Below are positions 11,311 through 23,700 of a DNA stretch of 64,000 nt, one piece after another. The notes below the pieces were generated by a model, which saw only the letters and a list, made by a program, of their open reading frames with translations, was not told where the DNA came from and did no database searches. The DNA is from Halisarca cf. caerulea. Lineage: Eukaryota > Porifera > Demospongiae > Chondrillida > Halisarcidae. The stretch is from NCBI GenBank assembly GCA_963170055.1, contig CAUJGJ010000324.1, positions 164,001 to 228,000 of the forward strand, read 5' to 3'. Position 1 is the stretch's first letter; each line of letters opens with the position of its first letter. Position numbers and translations under genes: made by a program.

Positions 11311-12256
11311 TGCAATCCAGCGCAGGACCGAGGACAGCCAAGCCCAGGTACTAATGAAGCAAGAGAAATTAGCCAAAGACGCAAAAGAACAAAGTCAGAT
11401 GAGAAAGAAGAAGCAGGCCGAGGACATCAGCAATATTCTGAATACAGCATTGCAGAGAGCCATGTCCCTTGCACAAGAGAAAGGGGCATCTGCCTGGCTA
11501 GCCACACTACCAATTGAAGAACATGGCTTTGCAATCCACAAGAGTGACTTCTGTGATGCGCTAGCTTGGAGGTATGGATGGAGACCTAAGGCCATGCCTA
11601 TAACCTGTGTAATATGTGGAAAACCAAAGTATGTTGACCATGCCCTGAGTTGTCCAAGGGGTGGGTATGTCATCATGCGCCACAACGAAGTAAGAGATAT
11701 CCCCTACTTGAAGAAGTAGCAAAGTGCGTTGAGACGGAACGTGTCCTCCAACCTCTAGATGATGAGAGAATGTCAATATGTACAGCCAACACCAGTGATA
11801 ATGGCAGATTGGACATAAAATGCAAGGAATTCTGGTCCTATGGACAGGACGCATTCTTTGACGTAAGGGTGTTTAACCCTTTGGCACCAAGCCAGCAGAC
11901 CAAACCCTTAGCCACCCCGTACGGTCCAGAAAAATGAAAGAGAAAAGAGGCGTGCATACGAACAAAGAGTCCGAGAAGTTGGGTATGGATCGTTCACTCC
12001 CCTTGTGATGTCAGCCACTGGGGGGCTGGCCCCTACTGCCACAACCTTCTACAAGAGACTAGCAAGCATGATTGCCAAGAAGCAAGGACAGCCATACAGC
12101 ATCATCATGAAGCTGATTAGAACCAGATTGTCATTCAGCCTTCTAAGATCATCAATCCTTGCAGTCAGAGGCTCAAGGAGTGCAGCTACATGCGGCAAGA
12201 TTGACTGTGATTCAGCCAGGGCAATTGTGGCTGAAAGAAGATCAGATGCTGCATGA
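11311..12256 (+). pseudogene. Retroelement zinc-finger/endonuclease-like C-terminus
   Basis: Continues the RT protein after another frameshift near 11305. It shows a Lys-rich linker, WLATLPIEEHGFAIHKSDF, WRYGW, then C-x2-C-x7-H-x4-C (CVICGKPKYVDHALSC), RHNEVRD, RLDIKCKEFW and FFDVRVFNPLAP, then FTPLVMSATGGLAPTATTFY and a final RLSFSLLRSSILAVRGSRS. Frameshifts occur near 11697 and 11930. The invariant RHN, RLDI and FFDVRV residues are candidates for a PD-(D/E)xK-type active site; that is inference from their spacing and conservation in four copies. Confidence 0.75.
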
Positions 12257-12339
12257 ATCTTGAAATATCATGACATCTATATAGTATTTCTATTAGTTTT
12301 TTGTACTAGTTTATTATCTGTACTGTGTATAGGAACTCA

Positions 12340-12965
12340 TGGAGATCTGCGTTAGGGGTCACAATGTAAAATTCATTGCTGTCGGAAATATCCGAAAATA
12401 CTCTTTTAAATGAAAGTCAGTATGGCGAATCCAATGGTGGTAACCGTTTTCTGATTTGTCGAAGTATGGCCACGTTATGTGTAAAAATTAATCAAAATTG
12501 TGGTGCAACGTGCGCGAGAAGATTACTTTCCACCAATGCGGAGTTAAATGAGATAGATCCGAAATTGGAGCAGATACTCACCACTTTCATGATCAACTAG
12601 GAAAGGGAAAGAAAAAGTGTATTTCGGACAGTTATCCTTGCATGTGTCGGATGGGGTTCACGGAAATTCCCACACTAAACATCCTTACAAGCTGGAAACA
12701 TACGCGAAACAAACCTTCACACTGTGCAAGGATGATCCACCTCTAGGCTATCCATGGCAGAAAATTGGAGGAGATTGCTCCACTTAAACCATCAGCGTTG
12801 CACCAAAATTATGATTTTACGCATAACTTGGTCATACTTCGACCAATCGAAAAACGGTTACCACCATAAGATTCGCCCTACCCGTACTGACTTTCATCTA
12901 AAATATCATTTTGGGATGTTTCCGACAGCAATGATATTTTTCATTGTGACCCCTATCTGCGCACT
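12340..12965. mobile_element. Foldback element with long inverted arms
   Basis: The left arm 12340-12508 and right arm about 12790-12965 are roughly 80% complementary. Shared words are AGGGGTCACAATG, ATTGCTGTCGGAAA, TGAAAGTCAGTA and TGGTGGTAACCGTTTT. The spacer is about 280 bp. Half copies lacking the right arm are in the tandem array at 3695 and 4974. No ORF resembling a transposase was seen, so it is probably non-autonomous. Confidence 0.75.
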
Positions 12966-12973
12966 ATACTTCT

Positions 12974-12997
12974 TAGATAGATAGATAGATAGATAAA
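12974..12997. repeat. (GATA)n microsatellite, probable LINE 3' tail
   Basis: Five to six GATA units. On the minus strand this reads (TATC)n and directly follows AT-rich sequence continuous with the LINE 3' UTR, consistent with the short microsatellite tail of CR1/L2-type LINEs. Confidence 0.7.
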
Positions 12998-13082
12998 TTT
13001 AATTTTTCAAATTGATAGGAAATTCCCCATCAGCGAAGCTGGTCTTCCTGGGGGTCCTACTTAATACAAATACATACATTAA
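12998..13082 (-). mobile_element. LINE 3' UTR terminal part
   Basis: On the minus strand the order is AAGTAGGACCCCCAGGAAGA, then CAGCTTCGCTGATGGGGAAT, then AT-rich sequence, then (TATC)n. I infer that this is the 3' end of the LINE at 16845-17545, separated from it by the Kolobok-like insertion. Confidence 0.5.
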
Positions 13083-13333
13083 AGGGGAACTGACATCAAA
13101 AATTAACTTTGCCTTAAAAGTTAGATATTTTTATGTAAGTACAAATGGCAATATTAAGTTTTGCGTCATGAGCTCGGTTCAGGGGGAAATGGTCCATAAA
13201 GGAGCGTGTGCGTCACGATTTTCACCACCATATTAATTTTGTCACCTACGTCATTGGTAGCATCCTACCAAACCACGCGGACTTTTCGCATACTGACAGA
13301 TAGGTACGAGGATAGGCACAACCAGGAACGATC

Positions 13334-15581
13334 ATGCCGTACTGCATTGCTTTCGGCTGTATATAACAACAGCACGGACAAGATTTGTCCAGGTATCAGC
13401 TTCCACCGTCTCCCCAAGGACCCCAAGCGCCTGAGGCAGTAGTTACCGAGTCTAAAACTCGTCGATCCTCCAACTAGGAACGAGAACGTACGCGTTTGCT
13501 CGGCCCACTTCGAATCTTCGTGCTTCGAGAACCTCCTCCAACAGAAACTGTTGGGGATAGAGATGCTACGAAGACTTCGAGGGGATGCAGTGCCGACAAT
13601 TTTTACCTTCAGTCTCCCTGTGAAGCGCCGCGCTGGTTCAGAGAAGCGAGCTACTGACAAGCAACTGAATTCCTTGTTGGAACTAGTCAACCCCGCTGTA
13701 CCTACTGATCGTGAGGTCACTGTTGGTGGCACTTGCTCTGTTGGAACACAAACATGTCTGTGGAACATATATGGATATCAGTTGTGTCTGCTCACTTCAT
13801 AAGTTTCCAAATTTCGATATTAGAGTGTTCCTACCCTCCCTATTTCTCTGTGTCAAACAAGTACTGCCAGACCGAGCAGTGTCGGTCTCTACACAGACGG
13901 TCACAAGCACATATATACTTTGAAGAGATAAGTGTTGATACAGCAGATGACTCGGATGATACACAGTCTGAAGATGACAATGAGAATGTTCTTTCAGATT
14001 ATAGGTATTATATGCATGATAAAAACAAAAAAGAAGTTCATTGTGCTTCCTGTTGCATGACCTGATTTTACTGCGTGGTCATTTATCCTTTAGTGACCCT
14101 GAATGGATAGATGATAATACCTCCGATCCTCCGTGTGCTAACACTCCCAATCCAGCCTATTCAAAAGAGAAGACGTTTCTCGTGTTTGAGTCTGCTTTGT
14201 TGTCACTCTTCTGTGTTTGTCGCATATGTGGCTCAGCCTGTACGCCGAATACTTTCCTTTATGGTACATTGCTGGTCATCAAGGCTCTGTGTCTTGAGGG
14301 CAATACCTTTGTGTGGTACTCCCAACCACGTGTGGGTAAGGCTGGTGTTGGCAACCTTTTGCTTTCAGCTGCCATTTTGTTTTTGGGAGGTACGTACACT
14401 GCTTTTTCTACCATTGCTAAGCTACTCAATCTCTCTCTTTTTTGTGAGAAGACCTTTTACCGAATACAAAAGGACTGTGTCTACCCCGTCCTAGATGCTT
14501 ACTACAAGCAAAATCAAATTGTAGTGGCAGAAATTTTGAGGGAGAGAAGTCCCTTAGTTTTGTCAGGTGATGGCCGCTGTGACAGTCCAGGGTACTGTGC
14601 TAAGTACTGCACGTACTCTCTCATGGACAGTGCCACTGGCCTCATCTTAGACTACAGTCTGGTACAGGTCACTGAGACTGGTAGCTCTGTAGCAATGAAG
14701 AAGGAGGGTTTGCAAAGGTGCTTGTCACATGTTCTAAATGAACTTGATTTGCCCATTGCCATCCTTGCTGCTGATCGACACTATGCTATCACGGCTTTAA
14801 TGAAAGCCTCATATCCAAATATCAACCATCAATTTGATGTTTGGCATCTAAGCAAAAGTGTGACAAAAAAGCTGGTCAAGTGGGCAATGAGAAAGGCCAT
14901 TCTGTTATCCTTCCATGAATTAAATCCATTTCTAATCACCTATGGTGGTCAGCCGAAACATGCAATATGAACTCTGATGTCCTACTTTCAAAGTGGACAT
15001 CAATCATGCACCACATAGTCAATGTTCATGAATGGCCTGATGAACACTATTCTCAGTGCTCTTATGGACAGATTGACGACAGAGATGGCAGAAAGAAGTG
15101 GCTTAAACCCAATGGCCGTGCCCACCTTGCACTCGAAAGAGTGGTGATGGATCGTTCACTTTGCCGTGACATTGCAAAGTTGAACTACTTCTGTCACACT
15201 GGCCAACTGGAAGTGTTCCATTCCCTGTTAACTAAGTACTGTCCCAAAAGACAGCACTTTAGTCACATGGGAATGAATATGCGTACAAGGCTAGCCATAT
15301 TAGACCATAACTACAATGTGCAGCGGCAGCAGGCAATATTCAAGGGAATGCCGCAGTACAAATTGGAATTTTCCAAGAGGGGCAAACAGTGGGTGGCCAA
15401 GCCAATTAAAGTGAAGAAAGGCATACAATATTTAGATTTTATGATGGAACAAGTAGTTAACCCTGATCGCATTACTCAACTAGAACACACACCAGATGAC
15501 ATTCCTGAACATATCGCACCCATACCACGCCCTGACAAACAAGCAGCAATTACACAACATAAAACACGCTTTGTCAATTAA
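13334..15581 (+). pseudogene. THAP-domain transposase-like gene (broken)
   Basis: Begins MPYCIAFGC, followed after a one-base shift by ISFHRLPKDPKRLRQ, a TAG where THAP domains usually have Trp, VCSAHFESSCF and AVPTIF. This is the C2CH THAP pattern, 13334-13605. A variable acidic linker in shifting frames follows to about 14080. The catalytic-like region 14100-14940 has LSGDGRCDSPGYCAKYCTYS, VTETGSSVAMKKEGL, AADRHYAI and QFDVWHLSKSVTKK, with Asp residues suitable for a DDE active site. A frameshift near 14935 moves into 14940-15581 (WTSIMHHIVNVHEW ... HFSHMGMNMRTRLAILDHN). At least one stop and three or four shifts are present. Confidence 0.8.
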
Positions 15582-16009
15582 GTAACACGTTTATCTCTTT
15601 TAATTGTCTTTCTGCACTGCATGTGACAGTATGTCCTCTCACCCTAACACTGTAACAATTACATTTTTTTTGAAGCCTGTAATCATTAAAAGTTATGACT
15701 GTGTATAATCATACATACTCCTATGTGTCCGCTTTATATATATTTATACATTGTTTATATTAATTCTGTTGACCATGTATTATAATCTTTGACACTGTAT
15801 ATGTTCTCGTAGTTTTTCATACTTTTAAAATTCAAAACACAATAATATTCATCCAGGAAATTGTACAGTATCTCGAAAACCAACATAGCTGTTAGTGGCC
15901 TCAGGATATCGTGCTCTAATAGCCATGACCACACATGAAGGTATCATCACCCTTCACACTCTTCGGCCCAATGTTTTATGGATTAGCCAAGTAAACATCC
16001 GGTAACTTG
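15582..16009. other. Non-coding gap between the two convergent transposon genes
   Basis: No ORF or repeat motif recognised. Probably overlapping 3' UTRs of the transposase-like and P2X7-C-like genes. Confidence 0.5.
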
Positions 16010-16459
16010 CTAGCCGGAAGGATCTGCATGCAAAAATATACTATGCAGTGGCTGAATGATACTACCATGGAGAAACTTAGCTAAACTAACATACCTATTA
16101 GGAATGGGAGTTGGGGGTAAAGGTTGGTAGCCCATTTCTACCATTCCCACAAGAACCGTCTCCAGGACATTAGGATCTAAACAGACCGACTGGAAATCTG
16201 GTAATTCCGTAATGCAGGCCTTTCCTGAACCTTGGAGATTAGAGTTAACTTGCGCCATCTCGCGACAGCACAAGCACTCCACCTCCTTGTCCATTCAGGC
16301 ACATTTCCCGCAGGAACACCAACTTGAAGATAACTCGTTATCTTCCCTTCGACCATGGACAGAGGGTGATTCGTCGTCGCTACTACTAGAATCTCACTCT
16401 TCAACAGGTTCGCCGGGGTTGTAAACCGGCTCGAATTGATACGGAACGACTTCTGCCAT
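16010..16459 (-). pseudogene. P2X7 C-terminal-like zinc-binding ORF of the transposon
   Basis: From ATG at 16459 the minus strand reads MAEVVPYQFEPVYNPGEP, a stop, an Asp/Ser-rich stretch, WCSCGKCA, a second stop, then MDKEVECLCCREM, CITELPDFQSVCLDPNVL and a C-terminal NRYVSLAKFL. The CSCGKC / CLCCRE / C-x11-VCLD pattern is that of the intracellular ballast domain of P2X7 receptors and related animal proteins. All segments lie in one frame with two nonsense codons, so inactivation is by point mutation only. The role of this second ORF in transposition is unknown to me; DNA or RNA binding is a guess from the Cys pattern. Confidence 0.7.
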
Positions 16460-16847
16460 ATTCCTTAGTACGGACGCCTCGAGACGGATGCTACCAGATG
16501 ACGCGTTGTGATGTTTAACCGCAAAAAAACATGGTGGTCAGTAGGTGTGACTTTGAAGCCGCCGTATTCCTCAGATGGTGGGCGCAGAAGGATAAATTTG
16601 TCTATTATGGAGGTTTTATACTAAATACTTTATTATTCCAATATAAAAAGTATACCTAAAATTTTGATGTCAGTTCCCCTTTAAATAAAATAATTCAGTG
16701 TGATAAATTTGAAATTGGGATACCAACATGCATGATATGAGAAAAATTATTACTAATAGTGCTATATAATAATAGAGAGAAATGATAATATGGACATCAT
16801 TGAAAATCAAAACTGATTAATATAATTAATTACAAAATTAAACATTA

Positions 16848-17545
16848 ATCAAAGTGACTTTTAATCAGGGTAACCGAGTTTGCATCTCGCAGATGTTGAG
16901 GCAGAGCATTCCATGATACACTAACTTGGAATTGAAAAGATTTTCGACCACATTCAGTTGATATGTTTTCCATAAACAGTTTATTATTACTCCTAGTGTC
17001 ACGATCACAAGCATCAGAATTTTTCCTAAACAATCTACAAAGCTCAATGGGGGCCTGATTTCTCAAACAGCGATGTACCAGAACCAATCTAGCCACCTCA
17101 CGCTGCTCTTCTAATGTGGTCCACTTCAAAGATCTTCTCATCTCATCACTGGATGTCCTCGGTGGTTACTCAGAATGAGCCTCATACCGTAGTTTTGAAA
17201 CCTTTGCAATCTGGTCCTTAATACCTTAGAACATTCCAGCCAAACACCGAACAGTATTCCAAATGGGGTAGTACCAGGGCATTAAAAAGATTTTTCTTCA
17301 CTTCTGTTGGCAGAACACTGTGCAGTCTTCTCAGACTGGCCAGTCCTGCACCACACTTCCTTTGAATATGATATATATGGTTCTTCCAGGACAGTCTGTC
17401 ATCAAGTACAACACCCAAATACTTCACCTTGGAACTTCTCGTTATGGGCACATCATTCATCTTAACATTAATATACATTCAAGTTGTGCTCTTTTCTTCC
17501 TCCTACTGCATTAAGTCAGTCTTGTCAATATTCAGTTGTATATTC
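16848..17545 (-). pseudogene. LINE reverse transcriptase C-terminal fragment
   Basis: On the minus strand, 17478-17218 encodes VKYLGVVLDDRLSWKNHI, GLASLRRLHSVLP and LVLPHLEYCSVFGWN, the thumb/connection region typical of Jockey/CR1/L2-like LINE RTs. After a frame break, 17141-16848 encodes EEQREVARLVLVHRCLRNQA and a terminal FQVSVSWNALPQHLRDA. Weak upstream similarity (LNIDKTDLM) extends to 17545. 5'-truncated, as usual for LINEs. Confidence 0.75.
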
Positions 17546-17741
17546 AGTTATTATAGTCAGTCAATATTCAGTTTCCCTTCCCCCACACATGAGAGAATTT
17601 CTAATTGAAAGCCTGTTAGCCTTATAATTGCAGTTTCATGTTTGTGAAGGCGAATGAGTCACAGGTTAAGAGTTTCTGTGCTGTAATGTTTAATGCACAA
17701 TATCTGAATTATATAATTGGTTGCCTTCTCTCTCTTTACAG
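17546..17741 (+). promoter_or_regulatory. Gene 1 upstream/5'-UTR intron sequence shared with gene 3
   Basis: Words such as TTTCTAATTGAAA, TTAGCCT, TTTCATGTTTGTGAA and TTTAATGCACAATATCTGAA occur in the same order at 57255-57370 before gene 3. Both end in a pyrimidine-rich acceptor (CTCTCTCTTTACAG here). This marks an ancestral duplication and a probable 5'-UTR intron. No core promoter element was identified. Confidence 0.55.
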
Positions 17742-20700
17742 GTGTATCAAGTTGTATTTGTCAATTTAATGGCTTTTATCAAGAATTCTGGATATGGCAG
17801 GAAGACAAGATTTTGATTTGTATAATAATGATTGGCCATCTTTAGATGGATGGAGCATAAATAGGCCGAGATATCCTGGGAGTCAAGGTTTTTCCCAACC
17901 TTACAGATCTCATCCTCCTTTGAGACCCAACTTCACATTTCCACCACAACCCTATATGAATCCAGGCCCGTATGAGCCTCCCTTTTTCGACCCTTATTTG
18001 CATCATCAGCTAGCTTCCAACCAATTCAACCATTCCAACCAATTTCCACGTCCCAATTTTGTTCATCAATCTGCTGGTCATGTTCAACGTAGCATTGGCC
18101 CACCGGTCATGCAAATGGGCAGAGCACAACAGCCACCTCCTCAACTACATCCCCATTCTCTGGGTAGGAATGTATCTTATCAAGCCGAGCAGTTGCGCAC
18201 AGTACGGAGTACACGTATGAGATCATCTGGAGGGCATAGGGAAGAGTTACATACGAATGGAGAATTGCGGACCAAGGTAGTTGACAATGACAGAGTGTAA
18301 TGTTGGTTTGTGTGTGTAATGACATTTTATGCCTCTATGTAATTATATTTATAGGCCGCAAAACAATTTCGGCTGGCTTCAAAGGAGGAACTGAAAGGCA
18401 AAAATAATATCCTGCATGAAAAGCTCACAAGAGATAATTATAAGGAAAAATTCCATCTTCTTTTGTACTGGGAAGAGCATGAACATGAAGCAGTTCTACG
18501 AGATCAGTAAGTTCTTTGAAATCTGCTCTTACTTTCAGTTTTGTAGCAAATACACTAAAGTATTTTCCAATTGCTCTTCTAACCCAGTTCAATTTAAATG
18601 TCTATAATGTTTATGTATATACATACCATACTTGTTCCAATTGAAGCACCTCTCTAATGATGGTGCCCCACCACTCAATCGTATTTTATTTTTCTGACAA
18701 GAAGCCTTCTGGCATGGTTATTTTTGGGGTGCTTAATGATTGGAATTCATAATCAAGCAATTAATGGCATACTCACCCACGCATAGTCTACACTCCTTTG
18801 CTCAGAATCTCTTTGTTCCAATTCAAATTGGGATGCTAGTAATTGCAGTGTACAGTTTTCTCTCTTCGTTTTTTGAGAACCTTTCATGTTGAATATAAGC
18901 CAGATCTCCCTGTACTGTATATGTGTATTCACAGTATATCAAATGCTTATATGAATTTGTGTTACTAGGCTATATGTTTTTCTCATGTACAGCTGCAATG
19001 GATGGTATAGTGTTGCTATGCCACTAAAGGGAAGTAGATATCCTGGATGGTTGGAGAGGAAAATTCGGCAAAGAGGCTGCACTGCAGTTGTGGAGATCTA
19101 TGGCTTGACAGAAGATCAATGTGATTATGTAAAGCAAGCAGCCACACACGCCAGTATATTTTTGAATGAAGGAGAGTCTCAAACTGCAGATATTCTACAT
19201 TTTGATTTTCATTCCAATGAAATGCCAGTATTGTTAGTTGGAATGAAATTTTACAAGGGGAATGCAAGGAATTTAGCTGCTCCAGTGTGTAAAGTTCAGT
19301 TTCAACTGAAACATTCATACTTTGAGAATCTTCACAGAGCAGTTGAGTGTATAAGTGAGGTGACCATCGCTAAACTGTTTCCTTCTAAGGACAGCTTTGT
19401 CTTCTATCATGAGTTTGCAAAGAAGATGCCTCTCAGAAGACCTAGGATGGACCAATTCTCATTGGATTACGATTACCAGTTGGATACGATGAAAGATGTT
19501 CTCTTCTGCCACCCATCTGCTCCTTTTATTATTACGGGTCCTTTTGGTACCGGCAAGACAAGAATGCTAGCAACGACTGCCTTCATGATCTTAAAAAGAT
19601 GTGGCAGACGAGTAAAAGGTGATTGTATCAGAGTGCTATTGGTGACACATCATGTGCACACTGCTGATTCTTACTTAGACCTTTACTTTGGTCCAGCTGT
19701 GCAGAGAGGGGAATTAGCTGGTGGTAGTGTTGTGAGATTAATATCCATGCCTCAAGCACAATTTAGATATGAAGGGAATTATGGGAAATTTATCAGTTCG
19801 GTCAGTGAGCAGCAGCAAGGATCCATTTATGGATATCAACTAGTCATTACTACATTTCTCACATCACTTCATCTTGTGTCCCAGTGTGGCCTACAACCTG
19901 GATTCTTCACACACATCCTGGTGGATGAAGCTGCTCAAGCCAGAGAGCCTGAAGTAGTTGCGGCACTAGCTTTAGCTGACAAGGATACTAAGATTGTGTT
20001 GGCTGGAGATCACCTTCAGGTAGGAACCATAATTGTGTCGATAGTTATTACATGTCAGTGTGACCATTGCTCTATGTGCATGTGTGTCTCAGTGGAGTTG
20101 ATCGAGCCAGGCATTGCCCTCTCTCACTGGATGTTTATCATTGTATATGTCACTTGCGAATACCATACTCGTGTCGTATATTCATTGTATCCATCTGTGG
20201 TATATCCATTTCTAGGGTGTGATAAAACAAATGGGGAATTAAAGTACAGTCAAACCTCAGTATAACGAATCTCCTCAGGACCACTGAAAAGGTTCACTGT
20301 ATCAGGGTGTTAACTACATCAGGGTTCATTTACAATAGAGTAAATAGGTGTACACTCTAAAGTCTATCTTTGTTATATCATAGATACTCTATACCCCGCC
20401 TATGGTTATATCAGAGAGTTCATTGTATCCAGTGTTCACTATAGAGAGGTTCAACCATATGATATAATAGAGAGTGCCAATTCCTTTGCTTCAAAATACA
20501 ATCATTGTAATGTTTTCTTAATACAGTGAAAAATTACATTACCGCAGAAAAGTTGAATTTTCTTATTGAATTTATGGACAAATACAGGCCCATATGCAGG
20601 AATCCCAAAAGGGAATTGCTCTATGTGCATGTATGTCTCAGTGGAGTTGATCGAGCCAGGTATTGCCCTCTCTCACTGGATGTTTATCATTGTATATGTC

Positions 20701-23700
20701 ACTTGCGAATAGTGCCATACTCGTACAAATATATTATTACATGAGCTAATTTTCAAAACGAAGTCAATTATTTACGGCTTTTTCATACCTTCAATAACAG
20801 TTTAAGGATGACTTTCGTTGTAGCATAGTATTCCTCAACTTGTAACAAGGTCCATAATTGTACATTGTGTCAAAAATAACAATTCAGCTACATGTTATTG
20901 CGCATGTGGGACATGTCCATTTGCACTTAAATGGCTTCCGAAGTCGGCGATTTTACTCGCTACAAAACTCCTCAGTTTCTTACTTGCACAAATCAAAATG
21001 GACAGTTAATGATCTCAAAGCAGTATAAACACATCTAAGCTACTTGTTGCGCTACTTTTGAACCAAATATTTTCCTTTGGTGTCCGAATAATCGACGATT
21101 TATCCGACAGTCCCAATCAGCAGTTTTTGGACTGGAGTAAATCAGAGCATAGGCCTAGAGACACAGAATATGGACTAAAATGTTCCTATCAGTGATATCT
21201 AACGTTCTACCCATGGGGGTTTTGAATACCAAAACAGTTTTAAAGATATTCAAGAAAAACTTGCAATGTTCTGAATTATTCCGCAATAACTCCCTGGAAA
21301 AGCGCAGCATCAAAACCCCCATGGGTAAAAAGTTGAAGTACCCAACACTGATAAGGATAAAACCCTCGGAAGGCTCCTAGGACGATCCTCTGATTTACTC
21401 CACGACATGGCAGTTTGCTGACAAGATCTCCTTCACAAAGAGCCGCCTTTCACATGACAGTCATGTGATTTTTTATGTGACGTCATCCTAGACTTTCTTT
21501 GCAGCTCCAAAGTGAGGACGATCTCGAAGCCTTGAAGTGGACATAGATACTCTATACTTACGTAACCTATAGAGTATCTATGAAGTGGATGAACAAGGGA
21601 GTAATCGATACGCAAGCGAAATTAAGTTCGACGGAAACATCCCATTCTGATCTATAAGCCACTTTCAGCAAAATCAGGAATTGATTGGAGTCAAGCGTCG
21701 GCAACAAAGAAACCTGAGTCGAACCGTCGGCGATCGGCAACATCGAGGTGTGCGATCTTTGTTTAAACACACTATGCGCTAGTCAGTGTTACGTTGATAC
21801 TTTAGAATGTCTTCGTTCAACCTATTAACTGATTGTACATGTCCCGGGCATCATTCGATCTCGAATGAACTGCAGTTCGTGCTAACAAATACTGATCGTA
21901 AATGCGATCCTTTAAGTTTTCTATAAAAAGAAGCGTATCTGAGATCAATCGTGCCCGAAATAGCATTTGCAAAAGCGCGAGTGCAGAATAATTTCCACAA
22001 TGCTAACAAACTTGAGTCTGTGAACAAAATACTTCATCACACGCGTGTCACATGACTTGAAGCCTTACATAGGAAAATTTAGGCCAAATTCCAGCTCATT
22101 AACACCATTACAAGATTTTGGACATGTCCCACATGCGTGGCATTGGTATCACTAACAATGACGTCATTGAGGTGTGAAATGACGTCATCTATAATCATGG
22201 CCGTTCGTCGTCACCTAAAATCCGCTGCTGGAAAACAAGGTACATTGGTCGAAACTTTATAGAAACTTCACATGTTAAGTACACTTAAGGTTATACTAAG
22301 ATTTTATAGCTGATATCCCAGATTTTGGTGATTTTATTTCATGTTTGGTGATCTGCCTGGGCTTGGCTAGGTATTGTACTCATAGAGTGTCTTGTGTAAA
22401 ACTATGGGGTTCCATTTAGGGGGGTTCGTCTGAACCACTCGAATCCCCCCTGTGTACAGGCCTACAAATATATTGGTCCTACATATGCAGTGAGCCAGTG
22501 ACTGCCAAGCTCTCGATCTACACTACTCTTGACTCAGTGTACACGACTTTTACTTTTTTTATGGTCACACAGAAAGTAATAATTAGTTAGAAGCAAAGCA
22601 TACGCCAATACACAGACACATTGTATATTAATCAAAAAAGGCAAGAATAAACAGTTATTGGATTAAGTTAAATTTGGGATGCAGCACTGGAGATGTCCTC
22701 AGGGATCATAATTCTGGTCTTTGAAGATCTTGATCCTCGGAGGCCCATAATTCCCTGACGTAGAAGGGCAAAGGAGATGCTGCATCTCAGCCAGGAGATT
22801 ACGTGGTGGCAGTCTCCTCTTCTCAGCGATCATTGCACTAAGGCGTTTGAAGAAATTGCTGCATTCATGAGCCATACCTCCAGTGGTGGAGTGGAGTGAA
22901 AGCTGCTCTTTCCACTTCCCTTACACGCTGGGCATAACCTCTCTTTCTCTCCATCACATGTTGACGGTAAAGACTCACAAGGGATTTCTGGCAGTAGGAT
23001 GATGTGTTTGGGTGGAAAACCCGAACATCAAAAAATGCATCCTAACCCCTACGCCAGAAGCCTGTGGCTTTAATGTCAAGTCTTGCTTCATCTTCTCTGA
23101 TGGCAGTAGCATGGTCAAGTTCTTCATCATGAAGTGGTAGCAGACCAGGTTTGGTGCTGGTGTTGGGACATACTTCGTTGAGCAGGGCAGCAGTTAGATC
23201 CCTTATCTCATTGTGGCGGAGAGAAGGGTAACCTCCCTTGTGACAGAGAAATGTATGATCCACACTCATTGACTGACCGCAACTACATTGTGCTGGAAGG
23301 TTCTGAATGCTCCATCCATATCGTAGGCAGATGGCATCTCCGAAGTTGCCTTTATGCAGCATAAGACCATGATCATCGAGAGGGGTGGCAGTTACCCAAC
23401 TTAAAGCCCCTTTCTCCAAAGCACAATCAAGGAGTCTTGATTGGTTTGTTGAAAGCTGTTGTCGGATCTCTTCTAGTTTCTTCTCATTGTCAGTAGACTT
23501 CTGATGTTTCACTTCAGATTTGCAACGAAAGGTGTCTTCCGTACTGAGAGGGGTGTTAACATCTTGCCTGCATATCTTATCAGCAAGGGAGGAGGTAATC
23601 TTGACGGATGCTGTGAAGGAGTAATCGGAATTAGTGGGGTACCTGATGTCCATTCCTCCCATTCTTGCAAGCAGTGATAGCAAATCTCTTTCAAAGTCGG

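Larger units (their letters stand above)
13083..16680 (+). mobile_element. Kolobok-like DNA transposon, 3.6 kb, TTAA target
   Basis: The ends are exact inverted repeats AGGGGAACTGACATCAAAA (19 bp), with TTAA directly outside both ends (13079-13082 and 16681-16684). Inside are a plus-strand THAP-domain transposase-like gene and, convergently, a minus-strand gene related to the P2X7 receptor C-terminal domain. THAP plus TTAA target duplication fits the Kolobok superfamily (known feature); assignment from these two traits is inference. Both genes are broken, so the copy is dead, but the intact ends could still be mobilised in trans. Confidence 0.85.
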
